In this document: piece after piece, positions 45,752-55,613 of the stretch
Numbering within the stretch: the stretch's first letter is position 1
Layout of the letters: each line of letters starts with the position of its first letter
Source: Oidiodendron maius Zn
Taxonomy: Eukaryota > Ascomycota > Leotiomycetes > Myxotrichaceae
Assembly (NCBI GenBank): GCA_000827325.1
Contig: KN832873.1
Location: forward strand, 1,254,245-1,318,244
Reading direction: 5' to 3'
Length of the DNA: 64,000 nt
Notes under the pieces: generated by a model
What the model was told of the DNA's origin: nothing
The model's input: only the letters and a program-made list of their open reading frames with translations
Databases searched by the model: none
Position numbers and translations under genes: made by a program

Positions 45752-47602
45752 ATGGCTGCCCGCACCACGAGTGGCTGCTGGACTTGTAGAATTCGACGGA
45801 AGAAATGCGACGATGTACAACCGCTCTGTGGTCCATGCAACTTCCGTCAGCTCACCTGCCATGGCTATGGTCCAAAGCCTACATGGATGGATGGCGCAGA
45901 TAACCAGAAAGCAGAAGTTGAGAGGATAAAGCAGTCTGTGAGCGACAATTTCAGGTCGCGAAGAGCTTATCGCGTTACCAAAAAGCAGGCTGAGCCATCC
46001 CGCGTAGTTCAAGCTGTCAAACTCACATCAGTAGTCGGTTCCAATTGGCAGGGAGATGCTCTGGATCAGAATGCAACAAGCTTTGGTGGGCTTCGAATAG
46101 CTGGCTGGCGGGGCGCCGCTGTTTCTCTACCTCTAGTTGAACCATGGCCCGCAACTGCCAGTTCGCCCAAGCCATTTCTTCCACATGGTTTGGAGGATAC
46201 CTCCAAGCCCACTGGCGAAATACTTGGGACTCTGCAGAATGTTTCTTCTCAGGAAAGCAAACGGACCGCAGATCCCCTTTCATTTCACGCAGACGCCGCT
46301 CCAGCGGACGACGACCATGACTTTGCAATGATAATGAATTACCTGGATAATGTATTTCCGTTGCAGTTCTACTTCTACCAGCCTTCAAGTTTGGAGCGAG
46401 GTCGAGGGTGGCTGCTAGGCCTGTTGCTGAGAGCCAAATCCGCCTATTACACAGCTCTGTCATTATCTTGTCTCCAACAAATCAAGTACGTTTACCCAGA
46501 TGATAATAGAATGAAGCAGGCTCTCACCATGGACCTGGATATATACCATTTACATGCATTGTCCGAGCTGAAAATACAACTGGACTATCTCCCTACCATA
46601 TCTGGCAGCGAACACTTGAAAACGGGTGTCGAAATCTTGGCCTGCATGTTGCAGTTCCTATCAATTGAAGTTTTTCGAGAGACTAAGGGGTACGAAGGCT
46701 GGAAAGGGGACTGGGAGGTTCATCTGCAAGCCGCTGGCGATCTACTAAAGGTTATTGGAACGGACCTCGATACAACATCAAACTCCCCTTCGTCCAGCAG
46801 CGAAGGAGGGGCGGGTCAACGGCACTGTGAAGCCGACCCCGCCACGACTCTCCTTCCTCTAGGCGAGATTGCTGGCCTGGACTTTTTTATGAGAGTTTAT
46901 ATTTGGGCGGACGTATTTCGCAGCGCAAGCATTGGTGGGACATTGCCTGTCCGAGAACCATTTCCATACCTTACATATCTGATAGAAGACCGAACCTGCT
47001 TGCATCATGTAATGGGATGCAGAAATTGGGCAATGCTTCTCATCAAGGAGATTTCGTACCTGGAAGCCTGGAAGAAAGACATGCAGCAAGGCCGCAATCT
47101 CAGCATTCCAACCCTTTCTAGCAAGGCCGCCGGCCTCGAGCAACGACTAAATGCAGGAGTGAAAACTGTCATTAGTGCGCAGAGTTCAACAACAAAATTT
47201 GATCAAGAGTGCGATCTGGTTACGCAGGTCTACGCTCAGGCCGCCCTGATATATCTCGCAGTTGTCGTTTCAGGAAATTCCCATCTCCTGCCCGAGATAC
47301 GTTCAAGTGTAGCCAAAGCATTAGTAGCCATTAAAGCGCTCCCAGCTCATCTCTTAATACGAGTTTCTTGGGCATATTGCGTGGCTGGATGCATGGCAGA
47401 CGAAGCTGAAAAGGAAGAATTCAGAAAAATTTTGTTTTCGGCCGATAGGGCGGGTTATAAAGCTGGTACAATGTGGAATGCATTAGACATTATGGAAGAA
47501 TTCTGGATGCTGCGAGAGCATCTGAATGTTGTGCAATTCAGTGATAAGTGTGCATGGGCGCTGGCTATGGACAGTCTTGGAACGAAAATCCTGCTAATAT
47601 AA
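45752..47602 (+). CDS. Zn(II)2Cys6 fungal transcription factor
   Basis: DNA-binding regulator with an N-terminal binuclear zinc cluster at residues about 8-36: CWTCRIRRKKCDD then CGPCNFRQLTC, matching C-x2-C-x6-C-x6-C-x2-C-x6-C exactly. The product is 616 aa from one uninterrupted exon. A basic linker follows (RRAYRVTKKQAEPSR). From about 190 to 600 the protein is helical and resembles the fungal-specific transcription factor domain (DNVFPLQFYFYQPS, LSLSCLQQIKY, WGWEV-like stretches around the helical repeats). It is not part of an operon but lies in an accessory block between a reductase and a SnoaL-like gene, so a local pathway regulator is plausible. Its target genes are unknown. Confidence 0.9.
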   Translation: MAARTTSGCWTCRIRRKKCDDVQPLCGPCNFRQLTCHGYGPKPTWMDGADNQKAEVERIKQSVSDNFRSRRAYRVTKKQAEPSRVVQAVKLTSVVGSNWQGDALDQNATSFGGLRIAGWRGAAVSLPLVEPWPATASSPKPFLPHGLEDTSKPTGEILGTLQNVSSQESKRTADPLSFHADAAPADDDHDFAMIMNYLDNVFPLQFYFYQPSSLERGRGWLLGLLLRAKSAYYTALSLSCLQQIKYVYPDDNRMKQALTMDLDIYHLHALSELKIQLDYLPTISGSEHLKTGVEILACMLQFLSIEVFRETKGYEGWKGDWEVHLQAAGDLLKVIGTDLDTTSNSPSSSSEGGAGQRHCEADPATTLLPLGEIAGLDFFMRVYIWADVFRSASIGGTLPVREPFPYLTYLIEDRTCLHHVMGCRNWAMLLIKEISYLEAWKKDMQQGRNLSIPTLSSKAAGLEQRLNAGVKTVISAQSSTTKFDQECDLVTQVYAQAALIYLAVVVSGNSHLLPEIRSSVAKALVAIKALPAHLLIRVSWAYCVAGCMADEAEKEEFRKILFSADRAGYKAGTMWNALDIMEEFWMLREHLNVVQFSDKCAWALAMDSLGTKILLI

Positions 47603-48173
47603 TAACAATCAGACCCTTTCCAGCAGTCTAGACCTTAGCTTAAGCCAATTATGGCGATATATTCAGCTGATGAAGCTCTGACCGGATGTATGCATCGCTT
47701 TTAACACTCCAGGATTAGGGTAGGAGTGGCAATGCGCCTAATGCCGTGCACCTAAATGCCGGGAGGATAGAGCTGCTACAATAGACGATTTACTGCATCG
47801 CAGCTTGCTCACCGTCCAGCCAGCGAGACCTCACTTTATCTAATTATGTACGAAAAATAAGCCTTCGTTCGACGCATATACCGCGGAATTGAGTGAGAAG
47901 CTTACAGGGCAATGCGAGACGAGAGGACTCCCCACCGAATTGCCCCAACATGGAAGTGCGAGACGAAGCCAGACAACTTCTCCTTATATGCATCAAATAA
48001 TATTTTAGGACGGTTTTATTGAGAAACCTCCTATATCTGGGATATGGACCCCGTAATATTCAAGAAATAACAGATCAACCGATTTTGGCCGTACGACGAA
48101 AAGTTGTTCCCCGCGTCACGATGGTGAACTCATAGTTCGTCACTCCTTGGAGGCTTTTCAAAATTTCGACTGA
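47603..48173 (+). other. intergenic region upstream of the SnoaL-like gene
   Basis: About 570 bp. A first exon of the next gene could lie here; ATG 48120 reads only four codons before a stop. No other feature was seen. Confidence 0.35.
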
Positions 48174-48722
48174 AGAATCATAGTGATTCTAGCCCAAACT
48201 GCTAGAAACCACATCTCACCTCGCATACCACCGTTCCAAGTCCTCCCCCCGCTTATCTTCCACGGCAAACTCTGTGCATTGGTGGCAACCACTGGCAAGC
48301 ACCTCTACCCTATCGTCGACGCATTCTGGCACAATGTGCAAGCAATCACGCCAAACTCTCCACCGGCGGCCTACACCAAATTCGCTTCATACTTCGCTCC
48401 TGATGCAAAAGCCTGGATGTCTGGCATGGGCAACCCGGGAACTGTCAGCCGCCAGGAAGCCATCCAGTCCATGCATGGCCTGCAAAAGTCCTGGAAGCTA
48501 AAGGAGCACAAGGCCAGAATGGGTGCGCATTCCGAAGATGGCAAGACAATCATTAGTGAGATGAGCAACGTTCTAGAGATCGCGGGGGTGGAGGTTAAGG
48601 ATGTTCCGGAGACAGAGTTTGTCGAGTTTGATGATCAGGGTCTCACTAAGACATACCGCTTGTATTGTGAGCCATCTCCGATCAAGCAGGTGTTCGCTGA
48701 TTTAACAGCAAACACCCAGTAA
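48174..48722 (+). CDS. SnoaL/NTF2-like protein, start unresolved
   Basis: Open frame from 48174 to a TAA at 48720-48722, about 180 codons. No ATG is found until 48417, inside the apparent domain. A CATAG at 48179-48183 could be a 3' splice site; joined to an upstream exon ending in A it would create an ATG. The product has a cone-like NTF2/SnoaL pattern: helix KHLYPIVDAFWHNVQ, then AYTKFASYFAPDAKAWMSG, a central helix QEAIQSMHGLQKSW and strands ending TKTYRLYCEPSPIKQVF. Such proteins include cyclases, isomerases and binding proteins of small molecules. It may be intact with a missed first exon, or a 5'-truncated gene. Its neighbours are an accessory regulator and a reductase pseudogene. Confidence 0.6.
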   Translation, partial: RIIVILAQTARNHISPRIPPFQVLPPLIFHGKLCALVATTGKHLYPIVDAFWHNVQAITPNSPPAAYTKFASYFAPDAKAWMSGMGNPGTVSRQEAIQSMHGLQKSWKLKEHKARMGAHSEDGKTIISEMSNVLEIAGVEVKDVPETEFVEFDDQGLTKTYRLYCEPSPIKQVFADLTANTQ

Positions 48723-49091
48723 GAGTCTATAGCTAAATCGCGGTTTAAGCTCATTAGGATTATCTGGGCTGCTACAAGCATTATTTTAGTATCACTCATT
48801 TGGACAATAATATCAACAATAGATATCAAAAACGGTAAATATATGCACTAAATTCGGCTGAATGTGTCTGAATTTGTTGTGATCTCGTGCCAGAGAACTT
48901 TTATAATGGCCGGCAGGCATCTACTAACGGTAGTTAAATATGTTGAGGTGTCTTGGCATCATCAATAACATTTACATAGGTTACATCGTCGGCATATTTT
49001 CTGAAATTTACTATGGAAGAAGATTGTCATATCTATCCGTTGACATTAATAATAAGGTTTCGATATATCTCCAAAAATCTTGCCATCTCTC
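48723..49091. other. AT-rich intergenic region
   Basis: About 370 bp of AT-rich sequence between the SnoaL-like gene and the reductase pseudogene. Nothing is recognised. Confidence 0.4.
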
Positions 49092-50010
49092 ATGGTTCTA
49101 TCGTGGTCGTAAATGGTGCTAATGGCTTATCGCCAGTCATATTGTCGGCCGACTTTTGACAGTTAGTTATCGTGTTCGGGGTTCCGTCCACAGTATCACC
49201 ATATAGGCCTGGATGGAGCCATCTTTCACGGAGAAATATAGGTCTGGAATGTTCGAGTTTGTAGACGTCTAGATACCGCTAGTCCTAATGCATTTGATGA
49301 AGCTGTTAAGGGTCCATCTGGTATCGCTCACGATGCATCGCCTGTCATGCAATCCTACAACCCAAAAATTGCTGTCCCTACATCGTGAATGGATCTCTAA
49401 ATCCGCTTAAATCTGCTACTAAGGAGCCTCTGATAAAGCGATCGTGAACTCGTCCGCCACAGCAAATGCAAGCGTTCAGTCTATAGCCTAACGTTGAATT
49501 CGCTATTGACGCAAATATACTGATTGAAACGGTTGTAGCGGTAGCATGGGCTCCACCTCTCTACCAGAGGCTCCAAGGGCGTCGTGAGGTGCACTCGGCC
49601 GGGAAGACTAAGAGAGAGCAGATGGCCTGAAATGTGAAAGAGAACAAGCCAAACTTAATCTTCAATATCATCTTGCCTAATGTAAACATCGGTTGTGTCT
49701 CCTGAGGACCAAAGCCAGCTAAGCACAGCGAGCTGGATCAAAGAGCTGTCTGGGACGGCTTTGAGGGTATGATGATCTCACGTTCAACCCACCTCAGTAC
49801 TATATCAATGTCCAGGATAACTCCCGAGTGCATGTTGCAGCAGTTATCTTCTCCGATGTTCAAAATGGTCGTCTTTTCACATGCGTTTATCCATTCTCTT
49901 GGAATGATATTCTCGCCGGCCTCAGAAAATTGTACCACTGCCGTACGTTTATTACCGGCTTACCAAATCTAGGCTGGGATCTCAGTAAAGTAGCAAATCA
50001 AAAGGCATAA
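49092..50010 (+). pseudogene. decayed extended-SDR reductase (dihydroflavonol-4-reductase/Gre2-like)
   Basis: No long frame remains, but pieces in all three plus frames follow the order of an NAD(P)-dependent epimerase/dihydroflavonol-reductase-like protein. They are: a nucleotide-binding VVVNGANGL near 49107-49133; YRVRGSV near 49170; FDEAVKGPSGIAHDASPVMQ near 49290-49350; VNGSLNPLKSATKEPLIKR near 49388-49444; VKENKPNLIFNIILPNVNIG near 49639-49692; then YINVQDNSRVHVAAV near 49803-49845; and QNGRLFTCVYPFSWNDILAG near 49860-49919, continuing to LGWDLSKVAN and a stop near 50010. Several frameshifts and stops separate them. The total span (about 0.92 kb) matches a 300-aa reductase without large deletion. 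The catalytic Tyr-Lys region around 49445-49580 is the most damaged. Confidence 0.75.
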
Positions 50011-50315
50011 GAGGTCCTCAAGCGTTCAGTTTGCCTCGGTGGACTAGCTTGGAGAAATCTGTAAAGGATGAGGCAGAAAGATGAGCTTACTCAAACTCGA
50101 ACCTTTGAGATGTCTGATCACATGTTTGCACAACATACTGTGCAAACGTAAGGTGTGAAGATATTTTATAGTCCTAAGCATAACGTAGCAACATGTCGCT
50201 CGTTTAACGGCATATAAGCACACGAAGCTTTCAGGACTTCGAAAAGTGAGAGCCTCTCACTTCAAGATTTCGCCTCGGACGCAGCACGAACTGCAAGTTC
50301 CTCAGGGGTAGCGAG
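50011..50315. other. short region between the pseudogene and the retrotransposon
   Basis: About 305 bp with no recognised feature. Ends with GCGAG (50311-50315), the left copy of the target-site duplication. Confidence 0.45.
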
Positions 50316-50590
50316 TGTTGATGGATGCTGACTAAGGTGGCGAAGGGGTCACTGGCATCCGTGTATAGCTTAATTTAGTGGTGATAACATGAACTCAGTC
50401 CCAGGACGCAAGGGATGAGCATTCCGATATTCGGCGCCGAATATCGGAGGAATCACTGAATGTTCGAATATATAAGGAGGCTATTCAGACGCTCTGTAGT
50501 TAGTGAGTAGAGTCAAAATATCAGCTGTGTTCTATCCTATATGCTTAGTAATTCATTGCTTCAGCCAATCAGAAGAGAGTTCCACCAACA
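50316..50590 (+). repeat. 5' LTR of the copia element
   Basis: 275 bp, TGTTG...CAACA ends. Contains a 26-bp perfect palindrome (50423-50448) and TATATAA (50469-50475), the likely promoter. Differs from the 3' LTR at one site only (G here, A at 55347). Confidence 0.97.
50423..50448. repeat. 26-bp perfect palindrome in the 5' LTR
   Basis: The half-site TCCGATATTCGGC is followed immediately by its exact reverse complement, about 20 bp upstream of the LTR TATATAA. In the 3' LTR the matching palindrome (55331-55356) has one mismatch. It could bind a dimeric regulator or form a hairpin in the transcript, if it lies within the transcribed part. Confidence 0.9.
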
Positions 50591-50691
50591 GGTTATGAGA
50601 CCCGGAGTCGTTTACACTGCTCTTATATAACATATACACCCGGATCCAGCTTATATATATCAACTCCCTGAGCCTGGTATATCCCCTCAAC

Positions 50692-53600
50692 ATGGAGGAT
50701 ATTAATACAACCGAACCGAAGCTTCTAAAGCTTAATGGAACGAATTATCGGATCTGGTTAGCTCAGTTGAAAGCCTACTTTGAGAGTAAGAGGCTTTGGA
50801 TAGTGGCCTCTGAGGGCCTAAAACAACTCCTGAATACGGATCCTAAAGCCTACTTTGAGGATATCGTGAAAGCAGCCAGGGAGGACCTGGCTAAGAACAA
50901 AAGAAGACCCAGAAGGTTGCCTCGAGAGGATAGCCTTACTGAAGAGGGATCCCTAGGGACCCCTAGAGGGACTCCAGTACCTAGTGCAGCTGCAGCAATC
51001 AGTTTAGCAGGCGCTGACGAAGGATCATCCAGTCTTACGGATAATGAGGTGTATGCACAGGCCGAAAAGGAAGCCGAAACAGAGCGCCTTCGGGACGCCA
51101 GCGCCAGGGCGATCCTAATTAGGGCCTGTAACAACGATATTGGAGCAAATATAATCAACAAGTCTATAGCAAAAGAGCAGCTGGACTTCCTGAAGCTGCT
51201 GTATACACCCCTGGGTCGCCAGCAGCTTAGTACAAAGCTGGCCGCCTTCTAGGGCTATATGCCACCGGAAGGGTCAAAGATTATGGATATTTACTGTGAT
51301 TTGAATGAGCTTCAAACGGATATTGCACTAATATCCCTAGAGGATAAGCCATCCGAAAACAGCAAGATTGCTAGGTTCTTTATAGCTATAAGGAAGTTGA
51401 ATAAGGAGTATTCAAACCTGGTTAGCCAGACCGAGATGAGCAACCCTGATCTCGGCTTTGAAGCAATTGCAGCGCACTTCGCTGAACTTGAGCGCCGTAT
51501 TACGGCCGATATAGACCCCCGGAAAGAAGTAAGAGAGAAGGCCTACAGAGCTTCTGAGGGGGACTAGAAGGGCCCTAATAATAAGGGCTCAAATAAGAAG
51601 GGAGGCTTCTCGGGAGAGTGCTTCTACTGCAAGAAGAAGGGCTACAAATCTGCTGAATGCAGGAAGAAGAAGAAGGATAAGGAAGAGGGCAAACTGACTG
51701 ATTCAGGGCCCTCAACAGGTCCTTTACCTACCCCTTCAGGGGGCAGGGGACTCTCACCACCTCCGAAGCCAGCCGACGGGCCGCACAGGGCTAATCGGAC
51801 TGAAGAAGCCGTATGGTTTGCCACTGCCAGCCTAGGGCCTGAGATCGAGTGGGTAATCGATTCAGGGTGCACTAGACACATGACCTTTACTAGGGAAGCC
51901 TTTAATAAGGACTACCAGCAGTTAAGGGTGCCGATTATGATCAATATAGCCAACGGGGCTAAGATCAGGGCTATTGGATATGGGTCAATTACGGCCCGTA
52001 TCGTGCTGCCAGGCAGTGAAGAGAGGAATATCAGAATAACCGATGTCTTATATGTTCCGGACCTAGCTGGGAGCCTGCTATCCGTCATACAGTTCCAGGA
52101 TAAAGGAATCCTAATCAGGACAACTCTAGCTAATGAAATGCTTATTGAGAAGGACTATAAGGTGATAGGAGTTGCCGCTAGACGTGGCAGATCCTATGTG
52201 CTGAATACAGCCAGCAGGGCTAATTCAGGGGAGTATGTATGTACTGTAGCGGAGGTTGATGCAGATACCTGGCACCGTTGATTCGGCCATCTGGAGTTCA
52301 GTACGCTCAAGGGGATTGAGGATGTGACTACAGGCCTAAAGGGACAGCTCCCTAGCCGTAGCCGTGACGACTGCAGCGTATGCAGCGTTATAAAGGCTGT
52401 AAGGGTGATCAACCGCAAGCAACCAGAGAGGGCCACTAGACCCTTAGAACGCATACACTCCGATATCTGGGGTCCTATCAGTATACCAGAAAGGCTAGGA
52501 GCCATATATTTCATCAGCTTTACGGACGACTTCACCTGTAAAGCGTGGATATATCTGACGAAGAACCGAAGGATCTTACGGGCCATATTTCCACAATTTA
52601 GGGCCGAAAGAGAGCTAGAACAATATATAAAGGGATATAAGATCTAGAGATTTTGGTGTGATAATGCAAGCGAATATCACGCTCTAGGTGATGAAACAGA
52701 GGGTATCTAGTTCGAGTATACAACAATGTATATGCATGAACAGATCGGAGTTGCAGAGCGGTTGAATCGAACCCTGGTTTAAATGGGCTGTAGTATGATT
52801 GAGGACGCTAAGCTGCCGTACTGGCTGTGGGGCGATGCAGTCGAGACTGCATGTTACCTGCGCAACCGTGCGCCGATAGGGCCAGAAGGATTGACTCCAG
52901 AAGAAGCGTATAGTGGTAAAAGACCTGATATAAGCCACCTATAGGCTTACGGGTGCTTAGCTTACGCCTATATTCCAGCTGAGACTAGGGAACACAAGAT
53001 GGAGCCACGAGCCGTATGCACCTGCTTAATCGGATATATGCCAACTAGCAGGCAATATAAGCTGTTTGAGCCAGTTAAGTCGAATGTTATTGTATCAACA
53101 GCACCGAAGATCGTCAAAGATAAGAGGGTTGAAATAATCTGGCAGGAGCTAGAAGGTGATGTAGTTATACCTTTTGATCCGATGTATCGAGATATTAGTG
53201 GGGCAGAGACGTCAGATATTAGTCGCCTAAATCTCCCAACTAGGACTAGTCATCCGATTAGTCATCCAGTTAGTGGTAGCGCTAAACCTGATTCGGTATG
53301 AAACCCTTAAAACACCACAGGCCAAAATATCGTGGATTACAACCCTCCTAGTACAATACTACCTAACCTGCCACCTAGGGCTGACCCTGAAGCTCAACAC
53401 GACACACCTTCGACCAGTATGATCCCTGAAGCAGGGCCTGAAGGGCTAGAAGAGCCAGAAGAACCAGAAGAACCAGCTGATGAAGCTGACGAAACACCTC
53501 CTGAACCCCGGCGCAGCGGCTGAGAGCGTCGTCCGACTGTAAGATTCGATGACGCGTATATCGCTGGTGAAGGGATCAACATACCCACTACATTCGAAGA

Positions 53601-55161
53601 GGCTATATCTGATCCAATATACCAGAGTGAGTGGAAGGAGGCTATACAGGCTGAATTGGACAAGCTTATAGCCCTAAACACCTGGAAAGTTGTCTGGCTG
53701 CCACCGGGACGTAAGAAAGTCGGTAACAAGTGGGTTTTTACGGTCAAATACACGCCTACAGGCCTGATTGATTACTTTAAGGCTAGGCTAGTTGCTCAGG
53801 GCTTCTTACAGAAGCGCGGTCTCGATTATGAGGAGACCTTTTTACCCACCTTATGGGCTGATTCCCTGAGGTTACTGCTAGCTGTAGGCAACGTAAGGGG
53901 GCTGGTAATGCGTTAAGTGGATGTAGCTAGTGCATACCCGAATTCGAAGCTGTATGCAACGATTTATATGCGGATCCCTAAGGGGTTTGATATCTGTAAG
54001 TTCTAGGACTTCAAGAAGGTTCCAGAAGAGGATATTGCACTGCAGGTTATTCAATCACTTTACGGGCTGAAGCAATCCGGCCGAGAGTGGTATATTGAGA
54101 CCTGTGCAGGGCTAAAGGATCTAGGATTCGATCCGTGTTATCATGATCCAAGTGTCTTTGCTAACCTGATACGTTCAATACTGATTGGACTATATGTCGA
54201 CGATATGTTAATCCTAGGGGTAGACCCTCTAGAGGTTGAGAAGGTGATCTAGGGGATATCTTCTAAGTGGAAGATCAAGGATATAGGCAACGTAAGCCAG
54301 ATCCTAGGGCTTCAAGTGAGCCGGGACAGGCAGAGGAAGATACTACAGATCAGCCAGAAGCCGTATATTCAAGCCTTGATCCAGGAGCTTAGGATGCAGG
54401 ATGCTAAAGCTCTGAATATACCAGTTACAGACCTGAATACACTCTTTAAGACTAAGCCAGATGAACACCTTACAGATCAACACCAATATCAGAAACTGAT
54501 CGGCCACCTCCTCTGGCTGGCCGGCCGTACAAGGCTCGATATCCAGTATCTGACTGGGAGACTAAGCCAGCACTACGCTACACCGGCCATGAGGCACTGG
54601 AACGCTGCTCTATAGGCCGTGAGATATCTGATTGGAACTGAAGACTACGCTATAACTTACCGGGCTGGTGAGGGCGTAGAGACTAAGCTTCAGGGATACT
54701 GTGATGCTGATTATGCTGGTGATATCGATGACCGGCGTTCGATATCGGGTCACATATTCTTCCTGGGCAGTGGCCCAGTAACCTGGAGCTCAGCTAAGCA
54801 GCGCTGTATATCAACTTCGACTGCTGAGGCTGAATATATTGCACTTACGGATGCAGCTAAGCAGGCTATATGGATCAGGGGGCTCCTGAGGGAGCTAAAT
54901 CTCACTGAATATCTGCCGCCCAGCTTGGCCGTACCGATATTTAGTGATAACCAGGCCTGTATATCAGTGGCAGGGGATCCAGTTGTATACCGAAGAACCA
55001 AGCACTTCGATATACGATATCACTACATTAGGGAGCTGGTTAGTTCTGCGAAGGTCTCTGTCGACTACATCAACACCACGGATATGATCGCAGACGTTCT
55101 AACGAAGCCCTTACCCTTAACTGCCTTCAAGCGCTGTATCCAGGGGGCCTACAAGCTTTAG
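50692..55161 (+). pseudogene. copia gag-pol polyprotein frame with 14 in-frame stops
   Basis: One reading phase (1490 codons to the final TAG) with no frameshift. Gag-like region 50692-51540. Zinc knuckle at about 51625-51663 has Cys, Cys, Cys, but Tyr where the His should be. Protease DSG at 51859-51867. Pre-integrase and integrase (FTDDF, then CDN and an EQ-GVAERLNR motif) about 52260-52900. Reverse transcriptase from about 53650, with YVDD at 54193-54204. RNase H about 54690-55100 (YCDADYAGD, TSTAEAEYIAL, KHFDIRYHYIREL). Premature stops start at 51250 (TAG), 51565 (TAG), 52279 (TGA), 52645 (TAG), 52708 (TAG), 52780 (TAA), 52942 (TAG), 53299 (TGA), 53308 (TAA), 53521 (TGA), 53914 (TAA), 54004 (TAG), 54250 (TAG) and 54613 (TAG). 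Each could come from CAG, CAA or CGA by one C-to-T change. Confidence 0.93.
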
Positions 55162-55223
55162 GCTTGAAATACGGGTCGAATATAGAGCGGTTGATCTAAC
55201 TACATAACGTCCTGAAAGGGGGC

Positions 55224-55498
55224 TGTTGATGGATGCTGACTAAGGTGGCGAAGGGGTCACTGGCATCCGTGTATAGCTTAATTTAGTGGTGATAACATGA
55301 ACTCAGTCCCAGGACGCAAGGGATGAGCATTCCGATATTCGGCGCCAAATATCGGAGGAATCACTGAATGTTCGAATATATAAGGAGGCTATTCAGACGC
55401 TCTGTAGTTAGTGAGTAGAGTCAAAATATCAGCTGTGTTCTATCCTATATGCTTAGTAATTCATTGCTTCAGCCAATCAGAAGAGAGTTCCACCAACA
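55224..55498 (+). repeat. 3' LTR of the copia element
   Basis: 275 bp, identical to the 5' LTR except for A at 55347. Carries TATATAA at 55377-55383, reading towards gpi15. The right target-site copy GCGAG follows at 55499-55503. Confidence 0.97.
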
Positions 55499-55601
55499 GC
55501 GAGATCTAGCCAGATCCATCACGTGGAGCTCTGCATCGGCGATTCTGGGTTCTAAATACCGACTTTCAGTACAAAATACGGTGATACCATCACCAACTCC
55601 A

Positions 55602-55613
55602 ATGCCATGCTAA
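55602..55613 (+). promoter_or_regulatory. minimal uORF overlapping the gpi15 start
   Basis: ATG CCA TGC TAA begins five bases before the gpi15 ATG and overlaps it. Ribosomes starting at the first ATG would stop inside the gpi15 N-terminus. Whether it is used depends on the true transcript start, which is not visible. Confidence 0.4.

Larger units (their letters stand above)
50316..55498 (+). mobile_element. Ty1/copia LTR retrotransposon, full length
   Basis: A 5183-bp element bounded by two 275-bp direct LTRs that start TGTTG and end CAACA, flanked by the 5-bp duplication GCGAG (50311-50315 and 55499-55503). The order gag, zinc knuckle, protease, integrase, reverse transcriptase, RNase H is copia type. 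The internal frame is in one phase from 50692 to 55161 but has 14 premature stops, so it cannot make its own polyprotein by standard decoding. A polypurine tract GAAAGGGGG (55214-55222) precedes the 3' LTR; the sequence after the 5' LTR (GGTTATGAGACCC) is the primer-binding position, primer tRNA not identified. The element lies in the same direction as the gpi15 gene, about 100 bp upstream of it. Confidence 0.97.

Noticed and set aside
50692-55161. Reassigned TAG/TGA/TAA codons or programmed readthrough as an explanation for the copia frame
   Set aside because: All three stop codons occur, neighbouring genes use them as normal terminators, and C-to-T mutation explains every case together with the His-to-Tyr change in the zinc knuckle.
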